Assembly: GCF_001021165.1 (NCBI RefSeq)
Contig: NZ_AZAY01000001.1
Location: forward strand, 1 to 64,000
Source: Marinitoga sp. 1197
GTDB lineage: Bacteria > Thermotogota > Thermotogae > Petrotogales > Petrotogaceae
Direction: 5' to 3'
DNA length: 64,000 nucleotides
Positions 15,234 through 24,585 of the stretch are shown here, one piece after another. The notes under the pieces were generated by a model, which did no database searches, was not told the origin of the DNA, and saw only the letters and a program-made list of their open reading frames with translations. A program made the position numbers and the translations under genes. The first letter of the stretch is position 1. The number at the start of each line of letters is the position of its first letter.

Positions 15234-17432
15234 ATGTTTACTTATAAAAAGATTTTATATTTTATAATTTTGCTATTGCTAATATCTGTAATAGATTTTT
15301 GGATATTTTCTAATATAAAATCATCTTATAATAAAATGTTAAATGATACTCTTTTAAAAACAGGGCACATTATATCAAAGGCTATAAGTGAAGATGAAAA
15401 AGATTATAACGACTGGATTGAAAAGTATGAAAAAGAAAATGAGACATTGAAAATTATATATATAGATGGACTTCCGGATTTTTTCGAAAGTACAGAATAT
15501 TATATAGATAAAAATATTTATAATTTTTATAAAAATTTGATAGAAACTGATGAATTTAAAAAAGGTATAGAAAGTGCCGAGTATAGCGAATTTTATATTA
15601 CTAAAAAAGATTATGAATATAATAATTCTAAATATAGAATAATATTTTCACCTATTCTGAGTAATGATTATGATGTTTTGGGAATAGGAATATTATTTTT
15701 TGAAATTGATGAATATTTAAAATTTTATAGTTTAGCTAATATATTTATGATTTCAATAATAATAATTTTTATCTTAATTTATGGAATAATAAACTTTTCA
15801 AGAGATCCAATAATGAATTTTATTATACTTGCTATTTTTATAATAGTTGCTGTATTTACAGCTTATCCATTATTTGAGGCTTTTAGATTAACTTTTATAA
15901 AAAATGGTGAATTCTCACTTGAAATATGGAAAAAGATATTAACTACAAATCAGTATTTAAAAGCTTTTTGGGGAAGTATTAAACTTGGTATATCTACAGC
16001 AACACTTTCAACATTAATAGGATTCTTATTTGCATTTGTATTAACAAGAACAACAATAAAAGGAAAAAAGTTTTTCAGTACTATGGCAACGTTACCAGTG
16101 ATTTCACCACCTTTTTCTTTAACTTTATCTATTCTATTATTATTTGGAAATAATGGCTTGATAACTAAAAAAATTTTACATCTTCAGAATTTTAGTATAT
16201 ATGGTTTATTAGGATTAACTCTGGTTCAAACAATGGGAATGTTTCCAATTGCTTATCTAACAATGGTAGGTATTTTGCACTCAATAGATTCAACTCTTGA
16301 AGATGCTTCTTTAGATTTAAATGCTTCTAAATTGAAAACATTTTTAAGTGTAACACTGCCTTTATCAATGCCTGGTATATTAAGCGCATGGTTATTGGTT
16401 TTTACCAATTCATTGGCAGATTTTGCTAATCCTTTAATTCTTTCTGGAAATTATAGAGTTTTATCAGTTGAAGCTTATTTGGAAGTTACAGGGATGAATA
16501 GATTAGGGAATGGAGCGGCATTATCAATTTTATTATTATTACCAACAATAACAGCCTTTTTAGTTCAAAGATTCTGGGTTTCAAAAAAATCTTTTGTAAC
16601 CATAACGGGAAAACCATCACCAAGAATTACTGAATTGGTATCAAAACCGGTAAAAATAATACTGATAAGTTTGATTATATTTATAATAATATTTTTGATT
16701 TCTTTATATGGAACAATAGTAGCAGGCTGTTTTGTGAAAAATTGGGGTATTGACTATACCTTCACATTAGAAAATATAAAAGAAGCATTACAAAGAGGAA
16801 AAGATGCAATAACAGATACGGTTACTTTAGCTTCAATAGCAACCCCGTTTGCTGGTATTATAGCAATGATGACAGCATTAATTTTAGTAAGAAAAAAATT
16901 TATTGGGAAAAGAATATTTGAAATTTTAATAATGGCACCATTTGCAATTCCAGGAACATTAATAGGTATTAGTTATATTTTAGCTTTTAATAAACCACCT
17001 ATAATTTTGGTTGGAACTGGTGCTATTATAGTGATAAATTATATTATAAGAGAACTTCCTGTGGGAGTTGAAGGAGGAATTGCAGCGTTAAGACAAATTG
17101 ATCCATCAATAGAAGAAGCAGCACAGGATTTGGGTGCAGATGTTCCTACAGTTTTTAAAACTATAGTATTACCATTATTAAGACCAGCATTTATATCTAG
17201 TTTATCGTATACTTTTGTAAGATCTATGACAGCTGTAAGTGCTGTTATTTTCCTGATTTCAGCAAAATGGTATCATATTACTGTTTTGATTTATAATTTC
17301 TCAGAAAATTTAAGATTTGGTCTGGCAAGCGTATTGGCTACTACTTTAATAATAATAGTATTAGCAGCTTTTGGAATTATGAGATTATTGGTTAAAGAGA
17401 GTGAAACGCTGGAAAAAACAGTTTCTCAATGA
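15234..17432 (+). CDS. iron-type ABC permease with extra N-terminal membrane sensor-like domain
   Basis: A 732-residue protein, about 170-190 residues longer than the first permease. Residues 7-25 form a membrane anchor, residues 30-160 a hydrophilic, probably extracytoplasmic region (IISKAISEDEKDYNDW, then IIYIDGLPDFFE and YRIIFSPILSNDYDVLGIG), and residues 170-190 a second membrane segment; the region resembles the single-Cache/PDC layout of receptors. The remaining residues are a normal double FbpB-type permease with EAA loops LEDASLDLNASKLKTFLSV and IEEAAQDLGADVPTVFKTI. The longest frame starts at a TTG within GGGGTTGG; ATG at 15234 is preferred. The fusion is the odd feature. Confidence 0.88.
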   Translation: MFTYKKILYFIILLLLISVIDFWIFSNIKSSYNKMLNDTLLKTGHIISKAISEDEKDYNDWIEKYEKENETLKIIYIDGLPDFFESTEYYIDKNIYNFYKNLIETDEFKKGIESAEYSEFYITKKDYEYNNSKYRIIFSPILSNDYDVLGIGILFFEIDEYLKFYSLANIFMISIIIIFILIYGIINFSRDPIMNFIILAIFIIVAVFTAYPLFEAFRLTFIKNGEFSLEIWKKILTTNQYLKAFWGSIKLGISTATLSTLIGFLFAFVLTRTTIKGKKFFSTMATLPVISPPFSLTLSILLLFGNNGLITKKILHLQNFSIYGLLGLTLVQTMGMFPIAYLTMVGILHSIDSTLEDASLDLNASKLKTFLSVTLPLSMPGILSAWLLVFTNSLADFANPLILSGNYRVLSVEAYLEVTGMNRLGNGAALSILLLLPTITAFLVQRFWVSKKSFVTITGKPSPRITELVSKPVKIILISLIIFIIIFLISLYGTIVAGCFVKNWGIDYTFTLENIKEALQRGKDAITDTVTLASIATPFAGIIAMMTALILVRKKFIGKRIFEILIMAPFAIPGTLIGISYILAFNKPPIILVGTGAIIVINYIIRELPVGVEGGIAALRQIDPSIEEAAQDLGADVPTVFKTIVLPLLRPAFISSLSYTFVRSMTAVSAVIFLISAKWYHITVLIYNFSENLRFGLASVLATTLIIIVLAAFGIMRLLVKESETLEKTVSQ

Positions 17433-17443
17433 GAGGTGAAACA

Positions 17444-18532
17444 ATGACTAAAAAACAAGTATCCCTAAAATTAGAAAAGGTTACTAAAATATTTTATGAT
17501 AAAAAATATAATACAAAAGTAATAGCGGTAAATAATTCTTCATTTGAAATAAAACCAGGAGAATTGGTTACATTGTTAGGACCATCTGGATGTGGAAAAA
17601 CAACAACATTAAGAATGGTTGCAGGTTTTGAGCTTCCAACAAATGGGAAAATATATATAGGAAATGAGGATATAACTTTTTTGCCCCCAAACAAAAGAGA
17701 TACTGCAACTGTTTTTCAAAGTTATGGACTTTTTCCACATATGACAGTTTTTGATAATGTGGCCTATGGATTAAAACTAAAAAAAATGAATAAAGAAGAA
17801 ATAAAAAAGAAAGTAATAGATACATTGGAAATGGTTGGATTAAAAGAACTTGCTAATAGAGCCCCCTCAAAATTATCAGGAGGTCAACAACAAAGAGTTG
17901 CTCTAGCGCGTTCAATTATAGTTGAACCATCAATATTACTTTTAGATGAACCATTATCAAATCTTGATGCTTTACTAAGAGAACAAATGAGAATAGAAAT
18001 TAGAAAAATTCAAAAAAAACTTGGAATTACGGCAATATATGTTACACATGATAGAGTTGAAGCTATGAGTTTATCAGATAAAATAATTGTTATGAAAGAA
18101 GGTAAAATAATCCAAATAGGAACACCTAATGAAATATATGAAAACCCTAATTCTAAATTTGTTGCAGGTTTTGTTGGAAAAGTTGCTTTTTTTGAAGTAA
18201 AAATTGAAAATATAGAAAGAGAAAAGTGTATAGTAAAATTTAAAAATAAAATTTTAGAAATTCCTAAATATGAAAAAAATGTTTCTGTTGGAGAAAAAGC
18301 GATATTAATGGCAAGACCAGAATCTCTAATTTTGAAAGATAATGATGGTTTAATAAAAGGAAGAGTAAAAATAAATGTATATTTGGGAAATACAGTTGAA
18401 TCATTTATAGATACAGAATTCGGTGAAATAATGGTTCAAATAGATAATCCGTCCTTAAAAAAAATATATGCAGAAGGAGAATCCGTATATATTGATATTG
18501 TTCCAAAGTTGTGTAAAGTGTTAAAAAATTAA
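17444..18532 (+). CDS. second ABC transporter ATP-binding protein (FbpC-like)
   Basis: About 362 residues: Walker A GPSGCGKTTTLR, Q-loop VFQSYGLFPHMT, signature SGGQQQRVALARS, Walker B ILLLDEPLSNLDA, H-loop YVTHDRVEAMS, and a C-terminal TOBE-like domain. It is closely related to the first ATPase. An ATG at 17429 overlaps the permease stop but has no ribosome site, whereas the ATG at 17444 follows AGAGGTGAAAC. It ends the transport block and is followed by a strong terminator. Confidence 0.92.
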   Translation: MTKKQVSLKLEKVTKIFYDKKYNTKVIAVNNSSFEIKPGELVTLLGPSGCGKTTTLRMVAGFELPTNGKIYIGNEDITFLPPNKRDTATVFQSYGLFPHMTVFDNVAYGLKLKKMNKEEIKKKVIDTLEMVGLKELANRAPSKLSGGQQQRVALARSIIVEPSILLLDEPLSNLDALLREQMRIEIRKIQKKLGITAIYVTHDRVEAMSLSDKIIVMKEGKIIQIGTPNEIYENPNSKFVAGFVGKVAFFEVKIENIEREKCIVKFKNKILEIPKYEKNVSVGEKAILMARPESLILKDNDGLIKGRVKINVYLGNTVESFIDTEFGEIMVQIDNPSLKKIYAEGESVYIDIVPKLCKVLKN

Positions 18533-18561
18533 ATATCCCTTCCTTGATATATATAGTTTAT

Positions 18562-18597
18562 AAAAAAAGCCTCGCTTATTGCGAGGCTTAATTTTTT
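18562..18597. terminator. bidirectional hairpin terminator
   Basis: AAGCCTCGC-TTATT-GCGAGGCTT with an A-run on the left and T-run on the right separates the convergent transporter block and the flavodiiron gene. Confidence 0.9.
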
Positions 18598-18601
18598 GAG
18601 T

Positions 18602-19795
18602 TTAATTTTCTTTGACTCTTTTGGCCATTTCTTTGGCTAGAGTTCTTAATTTTTCATAATGTTCCTCATGTGCAGAGAATTGTACTTCGACAGGGTCGCA
18701 TACCATTTCCCATTTGTTTTTCTTTATATATTCAACTATACCTTTTACTCCACCACCACTCCAACCGTATGTACCAAACACTCCAAATACCCTATTTTTA
18801 ATTCCCTTATGTTCTAAATTAATTAATAAGTTTTCCATTCTTGGAAAAATACCATTATTATATGTATTAGTTCCAAATAAAACACCTTTAAATCTCCATA
18901 TTTCATTGATTATAAATGATTCATGTACTTCAGAAGAATTCATTACCCTTATATTTTTAATACCTTCATCAGACAAACATCTAGCTATATAATCAGCCAT
19001 TTTTTCTGTATTTCCATACATCGATCCATATGCAATAACAACACCTTCTTCTGTTTCGTATTTGCTCCATTTATCATATAAAGATATAATTCTTCCTGGA
19101 TTTGTTCTCCATACAGGGCCGTGAGTAGAAGCGATAATCTTTACCTCTAATCCTGATAATTTTTTCATAGCTCTTTGAACCATAGGGCCAAATTTTCCAA
19201 CTATATTAGAATAATATCTTCTTATTTCATTTTCATAATACTCTATATCAACCTCATCATCAAAAACGCCACCATCTAAAGTTCCAAAACCTCCAAAAGC
19301 GTCGCCAGCAAATAATATTTTTTCTGTTTCTTCATATGTCATCATGGTTTCTGGCCAGTGAACCATCGGAGTCATATAAAATTTTAATTTATGCTTTCCA
19401 AGATCTATTTCATCACCATCTTTAACTTCATATAAATTTGATTCAATACCATATAAAGCTTTTAAAAATTCAAAAGTTTTTTTATTACCAACAATTTTTA
19501 TATCTGGATATGCTCTTAAAATATCGGAGATAGAACCTGAGTGGTCTGGTTCCATATGATTGATAACCAAATAATCTAACTTTTTACCTTCTAGAATATT
19601 ATTAATTTTTTCAATAAACAAATGCGTTTTTGTAGCTTTTACAGTATCAAATAAAACATTTTTTTCATCTTTTATAATATATGAGTTATACGTAACACCT
19701 TTTGGTAAAGGCCACATGTTTTCAAATAAATGAGTATCTCTATCATTTAATCCAACGTAAAAAATTGAATCCGTAATATTCAAAATATTATCCAT
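18602..19795 (-). CDS. A-type flavodiiron protein (FprA family)
   Basis: A 397-residue soluble protein. The N-terminal metallo-beta-lactamase-like domain carries the diiron ligands in INHMEPDHSG (near residue 80), FYMTPMVHWPETM and LFAGDAFGGFG. The C-terminal flavodoxin domain (from about residue 250) begins GVVIAYGSMYGNTEKMADYIA and ends with the FMN loop GTYGWSGGG. Family members reduce O2 to water or NO to N2O in anaerobes, using rubredoxin or F420H2 as donor. The start follows AGGAGGGATTAAT. No rubredoxin gene is adjacent. Confidence 0.93.
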   Translation of the reverse strand: MDNILNITDSIFYVGLNDRDTHLFENMWPLPKGVTYNSYIIKDEKNVLFDTVKATKTHLFIEKINNILEGKKLDYLVINHMEPDHSGSISDILRAYPDIKIVGNKKTFEFLKALYGIESNLYEVKDGDEIDLGKHKLKFYMTPMVHWPETMMTYEETEKILFAGDAFGGFGTLDGGVFDDEVDIEYYENEIRRYYSNIVGKFGPMVQRAMKKLSGLEVKIIASTHGPVWRTNPGRIISLYDKWSKYETEEGVVIAYGSMYGNTEKMADYIARCLSDEGIKNIRVMNSSEVHESFIINEIWRFKGVLFGTNTYNNGIFPRMENLLINLEHKGIKNRVFGVFGTYGWSGGGVKGIVEYIKKNKWEMVCDPVEVQFSAHEEHYEKLRTLAKEMAKRVKEN

Positions 19796-20010
19796 ATTAA
19801 TCCCTCCTGATTTGAAATTATTTTAATTTTATTCTTCATATAATTATACTATATATTAAGAAAAAAAAGTTTAATTTTAAGTGAAAATTTTAGTATATAT
19901 CATATTATACCATATAAAAAATTTTTATATACTTGTGATTTTAGACACGAAAATTTTGAAAATCTGGTAATATAATTAAATTATTGAAAGATCATAAGAG
20001 GAGGTTGATT

Positions 20011-20670
20011 ATGAAAAATAAAAATAATATAATAAGGTTTATAGTGTATATTTCTGAAATAATATTTTTCATAATATTTTTAATATTATTGAAAAATCAG
20101 GTATTAATAAAATGGATTTTTATTTTTCTTGCAGGTTTTTTATTATCTCCGCTATTTGGTAGATTTTATTGTGGTTGGATATGTCCTATAAATACTATAT
20201 TTAAACCTATAGATTTTGTTTATAGAAAAATGAAAATTGATAGATTACGAACACCGTCTTTTTTAAAGTCAAAAATAATTAGATTCATATTTTTATTTTC
20301 ATTTATACTACTATTTATTATTACTAAAATACTAAAGATTAAATTAAATATTTTGTTATATGTCATAGGATTAGCTACACTGATAACTCTTTTTTTTGAA
20401 GAAGAATTATGGCATAAACATCTTTGTCCATATGGCTCAATGCTGAGTATTGCTTCGAAAAAATCATTAAAAAGATTGAATATTGATGAAAAAAAATGTA
20501 TAGGTTGTGGAATGTGTCAAAAAATATGTCCTACTAATACTATAATTACACTTGATAGTAAAAAAAGAAAAATATTATCCAGTGAATGTTTGATGTGTTT
20601 TGAATGCCAGAAGATATGTCCCACAAATGCAATAACATTAAAAAATACTATTAAAGTCCATGTTAAATAA
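20011..20670 (+). CDS. NapH/YccM-type membrane 4Fe-4S binding protein
   Basis: About 219 residues. Several membrane segments occupy the first 140 residues, with CGWICPINT and CPYGSML, the NapH-type Cys motifs facing the cytoplasm. Two C-terminal ferredoxin motifs, CIGCGMCQKICP and CLMCFECQKICP, each bind a 4Fe-4S cluster. The family passes electrons across the membrane to partner reductases; no partner gene is adjacent. The longest frame begins at a TTG that lacks a ribosome site; ATG at 20011 follows AGAGGAGGTTGATT. Confidence 0.85.
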   Translation: MKNKNNIIRFIVYISEIIFFIIFLILLKNQVLIKWIFIFLAGFLLSPLFGRFYCGWICPINTIFKPIDFVYRKMKIDRLRTPSFLKSKIIRFIFLFSFILLFIITKILKIKLNILLYVIGLATLITLFFEEELWHKHLCPYGSMLSIASKKSLKRLNIDEKKCIGCGMCQKICPTNTIITLDSKKRKILSSECLMCFECQKICPTNAITLKNTIKVHVK

Positions 20671-20683
20671 CATGGACTTTTTT
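20653..20683 (+). terminator. hairpin terminator overlapping the stop codon
   Basis: AAAGTCCATGTT-AAAT-AACATGGACTTT followed by TTT. The left arm lies in the last codons of the ferredoxin gene. Confidence 0.85.
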
Positions 20684-20705
20684 GTTATATAATATTATAT
20701 ACGAT

Positions 20706-20890
20706 GTCCAAAAAGTAAAGTCGCTCAAACCTTGATTGTTAATCCTCAAAAATAGCTCATTCTTGCCGGTCGTATCAGACTCACATCCGTGTTCGGCTTC
20801 ACTCAATTTTGCATCCGTGCAAAATTGACCGGCTTCATTCGCTATTTTTTCGGACAATCTGCGAGTTTTCGCTTGCTTTACTAATTGGAC
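20706..20890. repeat. 185-bp foldback (MITE-like) repeat, copy 1
   Basis: The left end GTCCAAAAAGTAAAG and the reverse complement of the right end GTCCAATTAGTAAAG match closely. Further inside, AAAAATAGC/GCTATTTTT and GCCGGTC/GACCGGC pair in order, with a central TTTTGCA-TCCG-TGCAAAA hairpin, so most of the element folds on itself. It is flanked by TATACGAT on the left and its mirror-like ATAGGGT on the right. A copy of identical length lies at 63391-63575, a truncated one at 30019 and a relic at 44987. There is no credible coding capacity. Confidence 0.85.
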
Positions 20891-20926
20891 ACCCTATATT
20901 ATATATTTAGAATAGGAGTGTGTATA

Positions 20927-21640
20927 ATGAAAATACATGAAAAATTAAAAAAATCATACGATATATTATCCAAACATTATGAATTTGATGTTGATACAAA
21001 AACATTTAATGCATATTATGAACGTCCTGCAATGATAAAAGCTATAGGAAAAATTAAAAATTTAAGAGTTTTAGATGCAGGTTGTGGAGCTGGTTATTAT
21101 ACTAAATGGTTGATTGATAATAATGCTAAAGAAGTAGTAGCAATAGATTTTTCAAAAAAAATGGTAGAGGCCACAAAAAGAAAAGTGGAAAATAAAGCAC
21201 ATGTACTTGAATTAGATTTGAATACCAAATTACCTTTTAATAATAATTATTTCGATATGATTGTTTCTTCTCTAACTTTGCATTATGTTAAAGATTTAAA
21301 TTTTACATTAAGCGAATTTAAAAGAGTTTTGAAAGAAAATGGAGTACTTATATTTTCAATTAATCATCCAATTATGACATATTTATATTTTTCTTTAGAG
21401 AATTATTTTGAGGAAATTCTATTGGAAGATTTAATAAATAAAGTTCCTGTTTATTTTTATCATAGATCATTTAATACAATTTTTGATGCATTATATAATA
21501 ATAATTTTTTTGTTGTAAATATGTATGAGCCAAAACCAACAAAAGATTTTTTAAAACTGGATGAGAAAAATTATAAAAAACTTATGAAAAAACCAAATTT
21601 TCTGATTATTAAAGCTATAAAAAGTAATGTTACAAAATAA
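20927..21640 (+). CDS. class I SAM-dependent methyltransferase
   Basis: About 237 residues. The SAM-binding motif I is LRVLDAGCGAGYYTKW near residue 45, followed by VVAIDFSKKMVEATKR and LPFNNNYFDMIVSSLTLHYV, typical of the Methyltransf_11/25 group. The substrate cannot be told. A longer frame would start inside the repeat at a TTG; ATG at 20927 follows AGGAGTGTGTATA and is preferred. The gene starts 37 bases after the repeat ends, so the insertion may have replaced its original promoter. Confidence 0.85.
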   Translation: MKIHEKLKKSYDILSKHYEFDVDTKTFNAYYERPAMIKAIGKIKNLRVLDAGCGAGYYTKWLIDNNAKEVVAIDFSKKMVEATKRKVENKAHVLELDLNTKLPFNNNYFDMIVSSLTLHYVKDLNFTLSEFKRVLKENGVLIFSINHPIMTYLYFSLENYFEEILLEDLINKVPVYFYHRSFNTIFDALYNNNFFVVNMYEPKPTKDFLKLDEKNYKKLMKKPNFLIIKAIKSNVTK

Positions 21641-21757
21641 TTTAATTTTATATTTAACAAAAAATATGATATAATTGTTGTGATAATTTTATAAATTACT
21701 ATAAAAATATTTAGTAAAAAATATTAAAAAGGAGGTAAAAATAAAGGGGATGGGAAT

Positions 21758-21970
21758 ATGGAAGAAATAAGAAAAAAGTTTAATTTTGTTTTTCAAAAAA
21801 ATATTGAAGATTTAAAATTGAAAAAAATGAAAAAAGCAGACTCTATTTCAAACGATATTGTAATTTTTGCTGATAAGAATAACGTATCATATTATGCATC
21901 AAAAGATGGGAAAATCTATATTTATTTTGACAGTGTTTATTATATTATTGATAATATAGAAGATATATAA
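21758..21970 (+). CDS. small hypothetical protein (70 aa)
   Basis: A 70-residue soluble protein: a basic N-terminal half (RKKFNFVFQKNIEDLKLKK) and a C-terminal half predicted as beta strands (VSYYASKDGKIYIYFDSVYYIID). No family is recognised. AAAAAGGAGG lies some 25 bases upstream and GGGGATGGG nearer the ATG. A dedicated terminator overlaps its stop codon, which supports real expression as a single gene. Confidence 0.6.
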   Translation: MEEIRKKFNFVFQKNIEDLKLKKMKKADSISNDIVIFADKNNVSYYASKDGKIYIYFDSVYYIIDNIEDI

Positions 21971-21993
21971 GAGCTGTTAAAAACAGCTCTTAT
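21967..21993. terminator. hairpin terminator
   Basis: ATAAGAGCTGTT-AAA-AACAGCTCTTAT, a 12-bp perfect stem between convergent genes. Confidence 0.85.
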
Positions 21994-21997
21994 ATGT

Positions 21998-22900
21998 TTA
22001 TAGCATCTTCCAATAAACAGTATTATTTTTTATAATATTTGTTATCTTTTTTTCTTCTTTTAAATAACTTAAAAAACTCATAATTGTTGTATTATATAAA
22101 TAGTATAGAGTTGCATTGTTTATATTTAATCCGTAAGAATATAACATATAAGATATAATTTTTTCAGTACTTTTTTCCGTATTTAAAAAATTCAGTATCT
22201 TTTCTTCTATTTCTTCAATTCTTTTATAATTTTCCTTTGCTAAAGTGGAAATGTTATTAAGTAAAGTGCCATGAGATGGAATATAATAATCATAATTCAT
22301 ATTCTGCAAATTTAAGAGAGTTTGCTTAGCATTTTTTATATTTACATTAACAGGTATCTTGTGTTTTTCTAATAATTCTTCAGAAATTAAAGCATCTCCA
22401 CAAAAAAGTACATTTTCAAAAGCAATACCTTTTTGGAATTCTGTGTGTCCATCAAGAGGTAATAAAGAAATTTTATTATTTTCTATAATAATATCTGAAA
22501 GAAGTTCATCAATAATATTAGTAACCTTTGAAGGTTTAGCTAATAAAAATTTATTTCTGAGTTCTTTAATAGGATATGCTCCTGAATATAGGAAATAGGG
22601 CATATATATAGGATTTTCTATCATACTTATCTCAGCTCTTGTTGAAAATATTTTTACTTCTGGAATATGCTTCTGAATATAATGATTTCCTCCAATATGA
22701 TCTGCATGAATATGAGTATTAATAATATATTTTAGATTAAAGCCATTTTCTTTCAAAATTTTTATTATTCTTCTTCCTTTTGAATCATCACTTCCAGAAT
22801 CAACTATTAATACATCGTTTTCTTTATTAACTCTTATAACTCCAATATTTGTAGTATCATTGATATAATATACATTTTCTGTAATTTTTTGTAATTTCAT
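21998..22900 (-). CDS. MBL-fold metallo-hydrolase
   Basis: A 300-residue metallo-beta-lactamase-fold enzyme. The metal ligands are seen in NTHIHADHIGGNH (near residue 60), FCGDALISE (near 170) and PSHGTLL (near 205). The C-terminal 80 residues are helical and not diagnostic. The substrate is unknown; the family includes glyoxalase II-like thioesterases, lactonases and nucleases. It stands alone, with a terminator shared with the small gene to its left. Confidence 0.85.
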   Translation of the reverse strand: MKLQKITENVYYINDTTNIGVIRVNKENDVLIVDSGSDDSKGRRIIKILKENGFNLKYIINTHIHADHIGGNHYIQKHIPEVKIFSTRAEISMIENPIYMPYFLYSGAYPIKELRNKFLLAKPSKVTNIIDELLSDIIIENNKISLLPLDGHTEFQKGIAFENVLFCGDALISEELLEKHKIPVNVNIKNAKQTLLNLQNMNYDYYIPSHGTLLNNISTLAKENYKRIEEIEEKILNFLNTEKSTEKIISYMLYSYGLNINNATLYYLYNTTIMSFLSYLKEEKKITNIIKNNTVYWKML

Positions 22901-23217
22901 ATTTTCACCATCCCATAATTCTTTTTGTTCTATTTATTGGAAACTCACTATATACTATTCTAATCTATTAATATTAATGAAAAGTGTTTTTATGTTAATA
23001 AAAAGAAAAGTTAGTTAAAAGTGAAAATGTATATTTTTGTTAGGTTATTCATTAACTTATCCCGTTTATGAACTTCCGGTTAGTGGAGAACATTAATATA
23101 ATAATGTGTTTTTTATTGTTGTAAAAAATTCTATAATCTATAAATTTTATACTAAAAATTATAAAAAACCGACATCTTCAGTTATAACAGATGTCGGTTT
23201 TAATTAACTTACTTTAA
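22901..23217. other. intergenic region upstream of the MBL gene and downstream of dnaA
   Basis: Apart from the terminator at its right end, I see no gene, repeat or clear DnaA-box array here. It must carry the minus-strand promoter for the MBL hydrolase; no consensus pair stands out. Confidence 0.5.
23165..23201. terminator. hairpin terminator after dnaA
   Basis: AAAACCGACATCT and AGATGTCGGTTTT form a 13-bp stem with an 11-base loop, ending the minus-strand dnaA transcript. Confidence 0.85.
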
Positions 23218-24585
23218 TTAGCTTACATTTTCTGTAACCTGTATTTTTTCTGCTTCCTCAAATAATTTTCTTATCTCATCTATCCTTCGTTTTAATATTA
23301 GGTTTCCGCTGGTTAATTCCTTTTCAATCTTTTTTATTGACTGACTTATTGTAGAATGATTTTTTCCTATAAAACTTGAAATATCCTTTACTTTCATTTT
23401 TCCATAATTCTTAAGCATAAATGCGAGAATTTGTCTTGCTTCAGATATTTCCTTTTTTCTTGTAGAGCTGAATAATTTTTCTCGAGTTAAATTATATTCC
23501 TTGATAACAGCTTCTAAAATAAGATTTTTCTTTAAAACTTTTAAAGTTTCTTTTGTTTGAGGAATACTTTTTTTATGAGCCTTTAAAGAACTGTATAATT
23601 TTTTCACTGTTTCAATATTTACTTTTTCTCCTGTAACTTTACTGTGGAAAAAAAGATTTAAAATTAATCCTCTCAACCTTCTAAGGTTATTGTCTATATT
23701 TTCAACTAAATATGTAACAACATCATCTGTTAAATAAACCGAACTCATCTCTGCCATTTTTTTAGCTATTTTTAGTTTAGTTTTTTTGTCAGGTTCGTCA
23801 ACATTTACAACTAGTCCCATTTCAAACCTGCTTATTAATCGTGGGTGAAATGTCGCCAACTCTTCAGGTGTTCTATCAGAACAGATAATTATTTGTTTTC
23901 CAAGATTAAAAAGAGTGTTAAAAGTATGAAAAAGTTCACCTTGTGCCATATCTTTGCCAATTAAGAATTGAACATCGTCAATTAATAATATATCAATCTT
24001 TTTCCTATATCTCTCTCTAAAATCATCCATTTTTTCATCTCTTAAAGATTTCATTAAATCATTCATAAATTCTTCAGCTGTTACATACATTACTTTTAAG
24101 TCAGGCGATGTTTCCATTAAGTGATTACCAATTGCATGTAAAAGATGTGTTTTTCCTAATGCAACATCTCCGTATATAAACAGAGGATTGTATTTTCCTG
24201 GATTATTGGCAACCTCTAATGCAGAATAATAAGCTACACGATTTGCCTCTCCTATAACAAAATTATCGAAAGTATATTCGGAATTAAAATCAGAGAGTTT
24301 TAATGGTCTATTTTTTATTAATGGACCGGATTTTTTCTTAGTTGATTTATCAGCTGGGATAAATGTAAATTCAGCTGATATTTTTCTTGAAAGAATATCA
24401 GATAAAGTGTTGGAAACTAAAGTTCCATACTTTCTTGCTACAAAATCTTTAACAAACAGGTTTCCTATTCCTATAATTACTTTTTTATCCTGTATTTCCA
24501 ATATTTGGGCAGAGGTAAACCATTGTTCCCAGGTATCATGATTTATCTTGGATTTTAGCATTTCTAATAATTCTTCGTTTGTCAC
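23218..24585 (-). CDS. dnaA: chromosomal replication initiator protein DnaA
   Basis: A 455-residue DnaA. Domain I is at the N-terminus (INHDTWEQWFTSAQ). The AAA+ domain begins YTFDNFVIGEANRVAYYSA and has Walker A GDVALGKTHLLHAIGN, Walker B ILLIDDVQFL and sensor regions. Domain IV holds the DNA-binding signature KNHSTISQSIKKIEKEL. The GTG start follows GGGGGTAATTGAT. dnaN, rpmH or gyrase genes are not adjacent, unlike in many bacteria. Neither flank shows an obvious cluster of DnaA boxes, so the origin may lie elsewhere. Confidence 0.97.
   Translation of the reverse strand: MTNEELLEMLKSKINHDTWEQWFTSAQILEIQDKKVIIGIGNLFVKDFVARKYGTLVSNTLSDILSRKISAEFTFIPADKSTKKKSGPLIKNRPLKLSDFNSEYTFDNFVIGEANRVAYYSALEVANNPGKYNPLFIYGDVALGKTHLLHAIGNHLMETSPDLKVMYVTAEEFMNDLMKSLRDEKMDDFRERYRKKIDILLIDDVQFLIGKDMAQGELFHTFNTLFNLGKQIIICSDRTPEELATFHPRLISRFEMGLVVNVDEPDKKTKLKIAKKMAEMSSVYLTDDVVTYLVENIDNNLRRLRGLILNLFFHSKVTGEKVNIETVKKLYSSLKAHKKSIPQTKETLKVLKKNLILEAVIKEYNLTREKLFSSTRKKEISEARQILAFMLKNYGKMKVKDISSFIGKNHSTISQSIKKIEKELTSGNLILKRRIDEIRKLFEEAEKIQVTENVS

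Noticed and set aside
20663-20857. 64-residue minus-strand frame inside the foldback repeat
   Set aside because: It is made of repeat sequence, has no ribosome site and is broken in the other copies.
22901-23164. Replication origin next to dnaA
   Set aside because: No clustered DnaA-box-like words were seen in this interval.
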